Positions 42,489 to 54,171 of a DNA stretch of 64,000 bases are shown here, piece after piece (position 1 is the stretch's first letter; the number at the start of each line of letters is the position of its first letter). The stretch covers positions 9,905,501 through 9,969,500 of the forward strand of contig JAKNDB010000068.1 of NCBI GenBank assembly GCA_024305405.1. The letters are read 5' to 3'. The stretch is from Dirofilaria immitis (taxonomy: Eukaryota > Nematoda > Chromadorea > Rhabditida > Onchocercidae). The notes below the pieces were generated by a model. The model did no database searches. It had not been told where the DNA came from and saw only the letters and a program-made list of their open reading frames with translations. Made by a program: the position numbers and the translations under genes.

Positions 42489-42559
42489 GCATTATATACT
42501 ATACTAATATGTTATCTCCAAACGGCATTATATACTAGGCTAATATGTTATCTCCAAAT
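42489..42559. repeat. Tandem duplication, 36-bp period, two copies
   Basis: gcattatatact...ctaatatgttatctccaaa occurs at 42489-42523 and 42525-42559 with only a few differences. It lies just past the 3' end of the topoisomerase II gene, so it may be in the transcribed 3' region. Confidence 0.88.
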
Positions 42560-42683
42560 CGATTTTATTAAAAATCTTTCGCTCAATAAACTGGTAAGTT
42601 TTTAAGTTTTATTTCTTTAAAAAATCTTAGATATATAAATCACCGAAAATAAGAATATATAAAAAGTGACGGTTTTTGTTTTG

Positions 42684-45600
42684 TCAATAAAATGTAAAAC
42701 AAACCATAGATAACGCATTCAGATCCATACTCCATAAACTTCTCCATGTTGTAGATTTTAATGCTTTAAACTTCGTCCATAATTCATCCCTTTTTTCTTG
42801 CAAACTCAGAATTTCTTCACTGCTCAAACGACAGAATGGCATATCGAGCAAATAAGCAAAATCTGGCGAACTGCGATTTCCATTCTACATAAATTAATCA
42901 AATTCTAAGAATCAGAAAACTAGACAACGAAATTTTATAGATTTGAAAATGTAATAAAGTGAAATACAAATGAAATAAATTAAGATTCCCATTAAAATTT
43001 AAAATTTATTTCACGAAACATCAATTTTTTTGATTTATGTCCGTTTACATAAGGATTTTTTTAATATTTGGTATTGATATTTTTTAATATTGATTTTAAT
43101 ATTGATATTTACCGCAGCGTTTTTCATTTTTACCGGATTTGAATCAAATCCTTTCTCAACTAGCTGCGTTATAATTTCTGCATGGTTTTTCTTCTCAATA
43201 ATGATTTCATCATCGATGATGGCATTCACAAAGCGAATCTGAACAAGTCATATGTAAATCTAACCTTTTTAGTGATATCCCTCAAAAGTCTTATGACAAA
43301 AAGTGAAAACGATTGTAGAAATCAAGACAACTCTAGCAATGAAATCCTGTACCAAGAACTAAAAGAGAAGCAGAACTTACTGAAAATTTTATCAGACACG
43401 ATAGGTGCAAACAAAAAAAAGTAAAAAATATTGCCCTGTTAAATTTAGCCAACGTTAACATAATTTTCATAGAAAAACTTGAAATTATTGTGTTAAAAAT
43501 TTGAAATTGTTCAATTTACTTGATTTTCAGTAAATTTAAGCTTTTCGTTCACAGCTTTCAGTTCATATTCCCTTCTTTCTATATATTTTTGCCGACGTAC
43601 TTCAAAAAATTGTTGAAATATGTCTTCCGCAGAATCATATTTTCGCAATACGTTTTTTCATCGAATAAAATCTGAAATTTTCGTATTATATTGAATATGA
43701 TAAAATAACCATAAAATATCAATACGCGAAGTATGTAAGTAATTGAGCAAAACAGTTAAAAAGACGAAATGTAATACCGCATAAATTCAGAAATAAAATA
43801 CTGTTGTAAATGTGATTGCTGATAAGAACTTTTACGCAAAAGATTCAAAAATCTATGAACAATATTTTAAGAAAACATATAACCAACTCCTATAGTGCTT
43901 AAATGCATTATTGCGCACCCGGAATATCCAGAATATCAACAAGATGTTAAACAATATACTAAACGGCATGCATAACTCAATGGAATTTTTAGTTTCAAGC
44001 ATGGAACAAACCATTGAGTTTTCACTTGCCACTGATCGTAATTTTAACAATCGATTGAGGACCTTAATTTGTTTTTTGTCGCTTATTAGCGGTTTGTCAT
44101 CCACATGAAGAATGAAATGTACATTGCTTTCAGTATGCAGTTCTTCATAATTCCTATAAATAAAATGACTTAAATTCAATAGTAAGAATATCTAAGATGT
44201 AAGAATTAGTTAAGAATGATATTATTGAATTATGAATCTTTTGCCTTATAAATCCATTTTTGATGATATAATCGAGCACTTTTTCCTTGTATTTATTATT
44301 CCAAATTCCAATAGGAAGCTCTGTTATTATTGCCTAAAAGAGAATGAGGAAAAACATCAATCTTATAAAAATGTTAGAAACTCTTTCTAAAATACAATTA
44401 TCTGGAAAATTGCTGCTAAAGTACAAATTAAAAGATAAAAAGCATTATTATTAAATAATATAATTTTCACCTTAAAGCCACTTCTCATACGACGATATGA
44501 AACTTTTCCAGAAATACTGTACTGATGAGATGCAGTTTCTTCCACCGTGCCTTGAAAATTTCGGAAATATGGCAGCTAAAATTAAAATTTTTGCAACATA
44601 GAGATGTTTGAAAATATATATGAATTGAAATTGGAAAATAGAACTCCGGTCAGGACAACATGAAATAAAATCATATGTCATTGGCCATAGTGAATGGTCT
44701 CCGTTATATTTCATTGCTCATGGCATTCAGAACTGCGAATTATCAACTTTATTAAAAAGCGCTTATAAAATCTGAATAAGCTGAGAATAACTATACAAAA
44801 AATATGTTTCCCTGTTAATTGCTCATTGTTCACTGCTCGCAAAATCATACGACTTTGTCCATTAGATAAAATCTCATGTTTCGTATTTGTTCAACCAATT
44901 CAAAAAAAATTTTTCTTCATGAATATTTATTTACCTACTAACCATGTTCTTGAACACATATTAAATCAATATAAAATTACTATGTACTATCAATTATAAA
45001 ACAGCTAATATATCCACCAATTCAGAATTATTTTATCATTTATCCTGCATTATCAATGGATAACAAAGAAAATCATTCAAAAATTGTCGTAAAAAAATTG
45101 CAATCAGCATATACTTAAATTTCGAACGCTATTGAGAACCATAATATATAACACAATATCCAAATTGTCTTAACAGAACTGTTGTTGACATCATTATCTA
45201 ATTGAATAATTTGATACAGGATTAGTAATGATATCGAAGGCTATTTCTTATCCACATTTATACATATTTAATAAAAATAAAAAGCAAAGTATATTTATTG
45301 TTTACAATTTTTCAAGATATATTCAAAGAAGATTAGGAGACTATTCGCTATTATTTATGCCCTTGCAATATATTTACTTACTTTGTTCTGCTCTATCTGC
45401 TTCCAACTAAATTATATAATTTTTCTCTACGTATAAATATTGAAGACAATTGTCATAAATTATAAAAAATTGTCTTGTTCAAGAAAGTACAGTAAAATGC
45501 CTTCAATATTTTGAAGATAATCATACATACCATGTCCTGAAGTCGTTGTCCATCAATAAGTCTTTGGGCATTTCTGATGATCTGCCTGGGACAACGTGGT

Positions 45601-48600
45601 AATATTTTTGTTGCCCATCCCGTACCAATTCCTTCTGCACCATTTATCAAAATCATTGGAATTATGGGACAATACCTAATATTCAGAAATTAATATTCAT
45701 TTCAAGTGTATAATGGCTTAACAAGTCTTCAGTCTGAAATAAAACTATATATATGAAACAAATCAGCTTTACTTTAAAATCCAGTAATGATGTCGTAAAA
45801 CTTTGATCATTTCAAAATAAATCAACGCAAAAGAACGTTTTATAATACAACATTCAACTTCTCTTAATATATTCGTTTCTATTCTGAAAACTAAAGAACT
45901 ACGGAACAACTCACCATTCTGGTTCAGTAAGCGTGTTTTCTTCTATTAAATATTTCAGAACTTTATCGTCTGGGCGCGGAAATATGACTCGCGCAAGTGG
46001 ACTGAATTTTGATCATTAAGTATCATTAAATAATTAGTTATGACCAATATTAATGACAATAGCGACATCAGAGTCCAAAGAGAAAACATGAAGAAAAGTT
46101 AAAGCAAGAAAACACAGCTGCAAACGATTTCAACAAAATTCCGAAGATAAAAAACTAAGCATTATTTTGAACAGTCTAATAAATTCATGTAAAATTTGAT
46201 GTCGAGTTTTGACAGAAGAGAGAAAGACTTAATACTACCTTAGCGAAGTATAAATATATCTTGCACTTGCCGCATCCTCGCCACCTGCTAGACGTGTACC
46301 AAATTGACCAAGAGGTAAAAGAAGATTTAAATTATTGGAACCAACAAAATTTTGTGCTAAACGAACAATCGTATTTACTAACGATTCCTAGAAGAATTAG
46401 AACAATGAAACAAAAAATGAATAGATTAGAAGCAAGTAAAATCAAACAAAACAAAAAAACAAATTCAATTATAAACTATTATTTAAATAAAATAATATAA
46501 ATATGTAGTGGTTGTGACACTCCTATCAAGTACGACGATGTAGACCAAGACCGCAATCCATATATATATATATATATGTTAACTCTTATATATTAGAGGT
46601 TATGTTATTTAATAATTGGCAATTTTTATTCATTTGTGTATTTATTATAAATTAGATTGTACTTGATTTACATTCATGGGATTTTGTGTACTTTTGGGCT
46701 TTGTAGTATAATAAGTATATTCGTTTTTATGCGCGGCCGATAAAACTAGAATTTTAACTAAACATATAAAGACTGCCGTAATATTAGAAATCAGAATTTA
46801 CCTCTCCATGATGATATCCACAATACTGCGAAACAGCACCTGCTAATTGACTTACTCGTACTTCGCCATGTTCATAATGACTAAACATTGTAAACAAAAC
46901 TTTTCGTTGACTTGGTTTCAATCCGTCTATTATACTTGGCAAAGAACGCTAAAATATTCTGGTAAATTTTAGTAATTATTAAAAAAATAGTGTAATGCAG
47001 AAAACTCGAAATTTAGGAAATAAATCTTAATGAAATATTATCATAATTATTACATCTCGTAACTTATAATTAAAGGTGATGCTCTCTTTTTTTGTATTTT
47101 CGTTGAAATTAATTTATAAGCCAACTTAATTTTACTTTTTAGCAGTAATTCAATAAATTCTAATCGCAGTATATTGATATATGAAATAAAGCTTAGGAAT
47201 TTAAACTATGTAGTATTCCGTCAAATGGAAGTTAACAGCATCAGAGGATTTTCGCAAATGACAAAAATTTAATTCAAAATACAACAAACCCGTAGATCTA
47301 GTTGCGAATATTCCACTAATTCTTCATTCATAAATTCCGAAAAAGTTTTTTGGTTGCGGTTTGAATCAATCGTAGTTGATAGCATTAGCTGTAATTCAAA
47401 GCATATCAAAAAGTAAGATTTTGATCTGTTATTTGAAAAGATATTTTTATTTTATTGTCCTTAAATAAATTACAGCAAAAAAATTTACCTTACTATTCTC
47501 AGCGATCCAAACTTTTCGATCATCAGCTTTATTTTTTGCAAATGCAAGGTCAATACTGTCATCTGATGCCCTACCATCATAAATAAAACGTACTGTATGT
47601 CGTTCAATGTCCGTAAAGTACTCACGAGCTTCCTTAGCTGATGATGTCCCCAATCCTATAAAAACATTTCAACAATTAATCACTAGCATCGTTGCCCTGT
47701 CAGCGCAGTGCTTGATAGTGCTATAAGATAGTTAGACATCCATTCTTAAGATTTCAAATACTGGTCATCAAACCTTTATAATATTTTACTGAATACTTCA
47801 TCGAATCAAGATTTTCTGCCCGCCATCTTTCATAATCATTCGTACTATAAAATGATTTTACAATGGACCCTCGCTTTGCCTATAAGGATATTTTTGATTT
47901 TTTATTTCTTTAAATCACTTTCTATTATATTTATCCCTTGTTCCTCCATAATTTCTATTTATTTTATAATTTATTTTCATTCATTTCTGTAATTTACAAA
48001 AGCAAAAGTAAATCTCATAAGAATCACATCAAGTAACTAAGCAATACCTTCAATAACGGAGTAATGAAATAACTGATATAACTGGCTTTAAGGAGAGATG
48101 GCCAATACATGTGCAAGAAATTTATAATCAATCCTTTAATATGTGATCCATCAGGATCCTATAATATTTTGTCACATTCATATTTCATAAAAACAGCAAT
48201 GTAAAAGAAAAACTCGATACAATCAATCCAAAGAAAATTAAGCCAGTTCAACTTAATTTCTCGCAGAAATATAATTTATCTCGCAATAATAAATTAAGAG
48301 GTGAAGTAATTGCTTTATATCTTTTGAAGAATTAGTGTTTTCAAAAACATATGCAATAAGGATATTACCTGATCAGTCATGATAAGCAGTCGCCCATAGC
48401 GCAAAGACCTTAATTTTTCGTCATTACTATAGTCTTCGCCAAATTTTAATCCCAATATCCGTACAAGAGCCGAGATCTCAGCATTTTCGATAGCCTTTAA
48501 AACTGTTTCATTTTATATCATAAAAATTAGATCCAACATCTCGAACTCATTTCCACTTCAGTGTCGACTATCAAAAAATTCAAGAAAAAAAAATTAAATA

Positions 48601-51600
48601 AGAGTTCTATGCGGAGCGCACATACAGTGCACGATATTTCTCGCTCGTCTATGAAATTATTTGGATGATTCCAATGATTATTCCACTAGATTTTAATCAT
48701 TTGAATTATTCTGTTAGACCTTAGATTTATTCAAAGAAAATTTTTCTAATTTAAAGAGAAAATTTGATAATGTAATATCTTATAAAATCGTTTCTAATAT
48801 CCAGAGGTTTCTGACGAATACCGAATCATTTAAATGTAATTATCAAAAAATGAACTATTTTAGCATCCATTCCTCGAACATTTGTCAATTTTCCTCGAAT
48901 CGGAAAAACACCATATTGTTTCCGTCCAATTATAACGAGACCTGCAACTGCAAGTGCCTTCGCCGAATCACCTTCCGTTACGATTAATGTGCAATTATAA
49001 CCATTCTTAGTACCTGCATCAATTGCATCTTCAAGTTTTGATAAATCCCACAAAGATCGCTTCATGGAATGGTTCAATGAAGCCTAAAATACACATATTG
49101 ATAATTAATTCATTTATATTAGAAAAAGCAAAAGCGTATGCTTATGATTTTACATAACTCCAGAGAAGCAAGTAAAAAGAATAAAAACCGTATGTTGTTG
49201 ATTGATGTCGCACAGCAAATGATGGATGATACCGCTATCTGTAAGAAATTTCTCGTAAAATGATTCTGGTATAATACACGTTGAACCGAAATTCTTCACT
49301 GACGTTGTGAGGTATTCTTTTGATTGTGATTCGAAAGTAGGATTTTCTATCAAAGAATTCACAAATACATGAAGTCGATTTTTAACCTGAAAATATTAAT
49401 CAAAAAATATTATATTGGAACTGATTATTTCACTGCTATTTATGGTACAACTAAATGTTACTTTTCTTATTGTATTTATTGGACCATTAATTTTGAAATG
49501 TAAACGACTTTCTTGTGTTTTACAAAATTATAGCTCACCTGATGCGCACTTATGCATTTTTCGCAACTGGATCGTTGATCTACTTCTTGTTTTAATCGCG
49601 ATACTAACTGGTTTACAACATAATCCACATGTCGTCCACCCTAAATTATTTTTAAGATATTACATCAAAATGTTTTATCGTTGCATTATTGAACAGAAGT
49701 TTTGTGCGTTATTACGATTGAGTTAAAAATAGATGCAGGGAATAAAATTACAATAAAATCAAACATATAAAAATTTGAAAATTTCAGTAAGACATTTAAA
49801 AAGCATGTTATAGTGAAAGAAAATAGGAAAGAAAATAAACACAATTAAACTGGACTATCTATTATTCTCTTTAAATAATTGCAACGACTTCATCATTTCC
49901 ATGTGTTAAAAACTAACTTTCAAAGTACTGATATTGTTTACAAAACTAATGTGATGATACCCAGTATCACTTCGCGCTACAGCAATCTGCCACCGATCAT
50001 TAACGTTACAATAAGACGGAACAGTGGCATTTGCAATATTTTCATTAGTATTTGTTGAAAACAGTTTTACGTAATCCTCGAATCCTAAAACCTTCAACAT
50101 GATGAGGTCATATATCAGTACAAAATTACCGAAAAGAACATATATCACCACTAAATATTTTGTAGGCTCAAATTCAGAAATTTTAAAACAGACATATCAG
50201 ATTAAAAAAAAAGAACTATTCTATTTACTCATACATTTTATGAAATAAAATAATATTAATGAAAAATATCTGCTCACCTCGATGTTAGTTCCGTTCAAAA
50301 ATACATCAACGCCATCAAGAGTGCCAGCAATATCCACTGTCCTTCTTACCATTACTTCTATCGTATTTTCGTCTAAAGTTGATAAATTGAATTTGCTGAG
50401 ATCAGGCTTAAATGTGACACAAGTATAGTCAACTGCGTTTGTGCCAAGATTACTGATGATCGGATCATCCACATCATTCATGTTATTCCGCCAGCACTAA
50501 AGAAAAAATAACGCTGATTAATAAATGGATTTAAGAAAATTCTTTACTGCCTTGAAAAAGACAACGATAGAGATGATATGAACTACACAATGATTACCTT
50601 TTTAAAATAATGAAATAAGAATGTTAAAAAGAGTTAGTACAAGACAGGTAGCAGAATTAAAATCATAATTTAAAGTGATTTATTTGAAATTGAATCAAGA
50701 AAAAAATTAAACTTCAAGAAATGAGTGTATGAATAACTATATATAGAACAACTTCCACATACATACAAATGAATAAAAATAATTCAGAAATATTATGAAT
50801 ACAATAAGAATATAGATTTACTTGAAAAAGCGTAATCCAGACTGCTTCGAACAAGTTTCAACAGAAAATTCCGTACTAAATATGTTGCATAACTTAGCGC
50901 CGAATCCATTTCTACCACCTGCAATTTTGGCAGCTCGATTAAAGGCTTTTGTTTAAATCATGTTTCCTCGACAAATTTGGAAAAAAAATTTTTTTCTAAA
51001 CACTGTACGTTATGTTCTAAGCCGAGCGTCTACCAACAATAAACTTAATAAACTTAATGCAGTGATATTACTCTATCCAAGATTTCTATTGTTCGTATAG
51101 AAAACTGTTGTGAAAGATAATAATCTTTCACGACTTTTATTTACTTCTGTAAAAATAATAACATAAAATAATATGTAGCATATCATTTAAAGAACTAACC
51201 GACTATTTTCAATTCAGAATCGTCATAATTAGATGAAGTGAATAAGGTGCCAAAAATCATCGTAGGAACATAGATCCCTTCTGTTGGATGAATCTCCACT
51301 GGTATTCCACGGCCATTGTTCCAAATCGATATTGTATTTCCTTCTCTAAACAAAAGACTAGGAAAGGTTAAAATTAATAGCTGGTATTTGGAGTCTTTAT
51401 AATCATTCCCATTCTGCTAGAAAAGTAAATAAAATAAATTCTAATATATATTTAAAAGAAGAACATTATTCAAAGGTGGCTAAGTATCGCATAAGCCATC
51501 AGTATATTTATTTATGCAATGTTTCAATTAATGAAGGACTTTATTATCGACAGTTTATTGAAAAATAAAACTACCTGTCAATATTAACAGCAATAGTACT

Positions 51601-52002
51601 CATTTCTGGATCTCGTCTTTTGTTATCAGCCGCATTAACCAGAATTTCATCAAAAATTTTTAGCAAACCAGGAACAATTCGCGCTTCCTTTTTAATATTC
51701 GTTTCATCATAGCATCATAAACATAAATCGGCTAAAAATAATAATGAGAAAATTAGAAAGGGAAAAAACTAGTCATATAATCTGGTTTTTCGAGAAATCT
51801 AAAATTTAAGAATTCTCTACCAATAAACCTCCAAAATCTGTAGTAAATGAAAAATGAAAAATACATACTTGCTCATCAGATAGAAAAGCAGAACCAATAT
51901 AACTATCTGGTCGATAAAGTATATGCTTTAGAGGAGTCAGTCTTTGATACTTCTCTACCGATAATTTATTATTGGTAACTTGCGGTTCCGATTTATGCAG
52001 AA
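42684..52002 (-). CDS. top-2: DNA topoisomerase II (type IIA), lacking a C-terminal tail
   Basis: ATP-dependent double-strand passage enzyme. Exon bounds, 5' to 3': 52002-51869, 51731-51575, 51345-51200, 50918-50822, 50496-50278, 50091-49918, 49640-49539, 49386-49189, 49083-48856, 48494-48369, 48158-48048, 47879-47774, 47655-47489, 47388-47290, 46948-46802, 46387-46239, 46001-45915, 45675-45531, 44575-44471, 44333-44245, 44153-44012, 43671-43520, 43238-43113, 42884-42684. ATPase: [25 protein letters not shown]. Toprim: TEGDSAKAL and the metal-binding TDQDPDGSH. Winged helix: GYHHGE, and SARYIYTSL with the active-site tyrosine. C-gate: [13 protein letters not shown]. About 1,135 aa are visible, close to the human enzyme's core. 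The initiator exon is not resolved; the first listed exon could extend upstream to about 52090. One base is missing in exons 2, 4 and 22. The frame stops with no basic nuclear-localisation tail unless a further exon was missed. Confidence 0.94.
43255..43424 (+). other. Coding-like plus-strand frame inside a TOP2 intron
   Basis: In the intron between TOP2 exons 22 and 23, the plus strand carries an open stretch with hydrophilic, coiled-coil-like sequence, including [17 protein letters not shown] and then [19 protein letters not shown], ending in KKK and TAA. No start exon or family was found. It may be chance, or the last exon of a nested antisense gene. Confidence 0.2.
44154..44244 (-). other. 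GC-AG intron in TOP2
   Basis: Between TOP2 exons 20 and 21 the coding strand reads ATAAG then GCAAAAG at the donor, and ttatttatag at the acceptor. The split arginine codon AG/G and the conserved protein sequence on both sides ([14 protein letters not shown], then [13 protein letters not shown]) require this junction. The donor is GC rather than GT. Confidence 0.75.
46561..46576. repeat. (TA)n microsatellite in a TOP2 intron
   Basis: Eight TA dinucleotides in a row between TOP2 exons 15 and 16. Confidence 0.9.
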
Positions 52003-52171
52003 CTATAAATTTTTGAATATTAGCGAATAAAATATTTGTTGTATGCTGATAGCATATATAAGATGAAGTAATTTCGATACTTGTAGGCTAATGTTTCTAT
52101 AAAAACTATTATTGATAGGATTTCCATAGCATTTACAAGATTTGAATGACATGGTTTTTTTCTTTCCTTTC

Positions 52172-52521
52172 AGAAGCATCTCATCAACAAGAGCAAAAAA
52201 TACTGACTATTGTTACGAACAGAACACTGATAGCAACGAAAAAGCAGCTGTTGAGAGCATCCGAATGAATGTGTCCCCAGATGCAAGCTTTTCTTCGAAA
52301 TAATGAATGATCGTTCGAGACATCCATTGAATAGTATCTTATCAAAATACTTCATCCAGAGTTCTTCACTCACTTCAGTTAGTACCGTCGAATCTGAAAT
52401 TCACAAACTTCTCAAAACAAAACATCACAACAACTCATCCAACTCTGCAATAAACGATATTAATGTTTTTAATGGACGATCTCTGTACGACAGAATAGAA
52501 AGCCGTCCAACTGTGAAATGA
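52172..52521 (+). CDS. Short Ser/Asn-rich unrecognised protein, single visible exon
   Basis: A strong pyrimidine-rich acceptor (ctttcctttcag, ending 52168-52170) precedes a frame that runs to TGA at 52519-52521. Two reading options exist. It may be the terminal exon of a spliced gene starting SISSTRAKNTDYCYEQ. Alternatively, since nematode genes are often SL trans-spliced at such acceptors, it may be a short gene starting at MNVSPDASF. The T run at 52289-52292 needs one extra base to join this to EIMNDRSRHPLNSIL. The tail is KTKHHNNSSNSAINDINV and RIESRPTVK. No family was recognised. The 68-codon minus-strand frame across the same bases is Cys/Leu-rich and less convincing. Its neighbour TOP2 points the opposite way, so a shared divergent promoter region is possible. 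Confidence 0.4.
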
Positions 52522-54171
52522 AAACGCATTTTTACAAACCGTTGTCAGACCAAACTTATTACAAACCGATGTCAGATCAAACTTACAGATCATTGCCGAG
52601 AAAGGAAGGAAAGATTTGGTGGATTCAGCAGGGTGTGCGAAGGTGAAGTGGACTAGTATGCATGGAAAAGAATCTTAATTGGATTTGAACTGGGTTTAAA
52701 ATATTCAGTACGAAGTAATATGTTTGCTGAACCGGATCAAAATTTTAGTGCGTCAAAGTAGAATCATCTAATCTTACTTGAAATAATGTTTATTCAAGTT
52801 TTACTTAGCAGGGATATGACATCACAGACAAAAGATGAGATACACAATACACACTGACATAATATACACAATCGTAAATTAATCATTAACAATTGCAATA
52901 AGAGTACAGTAAATATTACTTAATTTACTTAATTATTCATCAAAATTAATTGCGCCGTGGGGAATTCTTTTGCATCCAAATAAAGCATTCTAATCAATAT
53001 CTTACTCTAAAATTTAATTTCCATATTAATCATACAATAACACATATGAATATTTATAGAAACTACAGTATAATAAGAAGGATAATATTGTTCAACACAA
53101 GAAAACACACAACAAATTTGTAAGTTATAAATTAAGATTATTTGGTAGAGATATATATCACAACATGAATTAAACTCTACATATCACAATTTAAAACACA
53201 ATAAACAAACAAAAAATTAGAGGGATTTAACATTATAACCGTAGGCGCCAACAATACATACTAAGATTATCTGCTGTAACTTACCTATTTATGGGTCAAA
53301 TATTTTTTTGAATTTCCATCGAGCAATAATGTGTGAGCGTAACTATTGGTGCAATTTTCACATAAAATAACGTTGATCATCTTACCACAATTTATTGTTC
53401 TTTTTCATATTCTCGTTCAATCATCGAAAAATCTATTTTTTTTTCAAGTCTATTAACAATAGACAGATTCAAATGAGTGATGTAAAAATGAGTACTTCGA
53501 ATATTTTTCTTAGGTTAATAGCTTTATTCATACATATGTAACATTTCACTTAGTTATAAAGAGGAAGGAAAATAGAAATCCAATAATTAATATTTGACAC
53601 TTTCTAATTTGTTGCCTAAACAATTAATTCATTTGACAAAATATTTCGCACTTGTTTTCAATATGAGGTATTTTCTGTCGAATGATAAGGGCAAAAAGGT
53701 GAAGATATGTTCAAATTCTTAAGTTATATATTTCGAAAATTTTCGAGAAATAACTATAAAGTATAAACTGTGTGGAAACTTTTATTCAGTGCAAATTGGT
53801 CTCTAGAGAACTGAATAAGTAACACAATCAGTCTGAGTAACCAGCGCAAATTTGAACTCCTAGTAATTGAAACCGATTCATGTTCCAATCGCTAGTTCTA
53901 AAGAAGCAAAGAATTAATTTGATGAATCGATCACCTGTTCAGGAGGAATTTGTTGATAACAAAAATATCAGATTTAAGAATTTTTAAACTATTATTAAGA
54001 AAAAAATTTCGTTTCACTTATTTATATCTCTCACTGGAATGAAATGAACTAATAAATTTACAATTGAATCAGATATATTGGAATCAAAACAAAAACCCGT
54101 AGAGAAATTTAAGCACTCTTCATTCATTCCATGCTGTACAAAATAGTTATTTGAAGAAAAATATGCATCGA
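52522..54171. other. Spacer downstream of TIR-1, no gene seen
   Basis: AT-rich sequence with frequent stops in all frames. It lies between the short plus-strand frame and the 3' end of the minus-strand TIR-1 gene. Nothing else was recognised. Confidence 0.5.

Larger units (their letters stand above)
34516..42683. other. About 8.2 kb without a supported gene
   Basis: Should contain the 5' exons of the unrecognised minus-strand gene ending at 32029, but none could be identified. Open frames such as 35573-35875 (plus) and 39930-39619 (minus) lack splice context and known motifs. Purine-rich low-complexity sequence occurs around 36440-36560, and a 36-bp tandem duplication lies at the right end. 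Confidence 0.5.

Noticed and set aside
46261..46500. 79-codon plus-strand frame
   Set aside because: It is the antisense of a well-supported TOP2 exon at 46387-46239.
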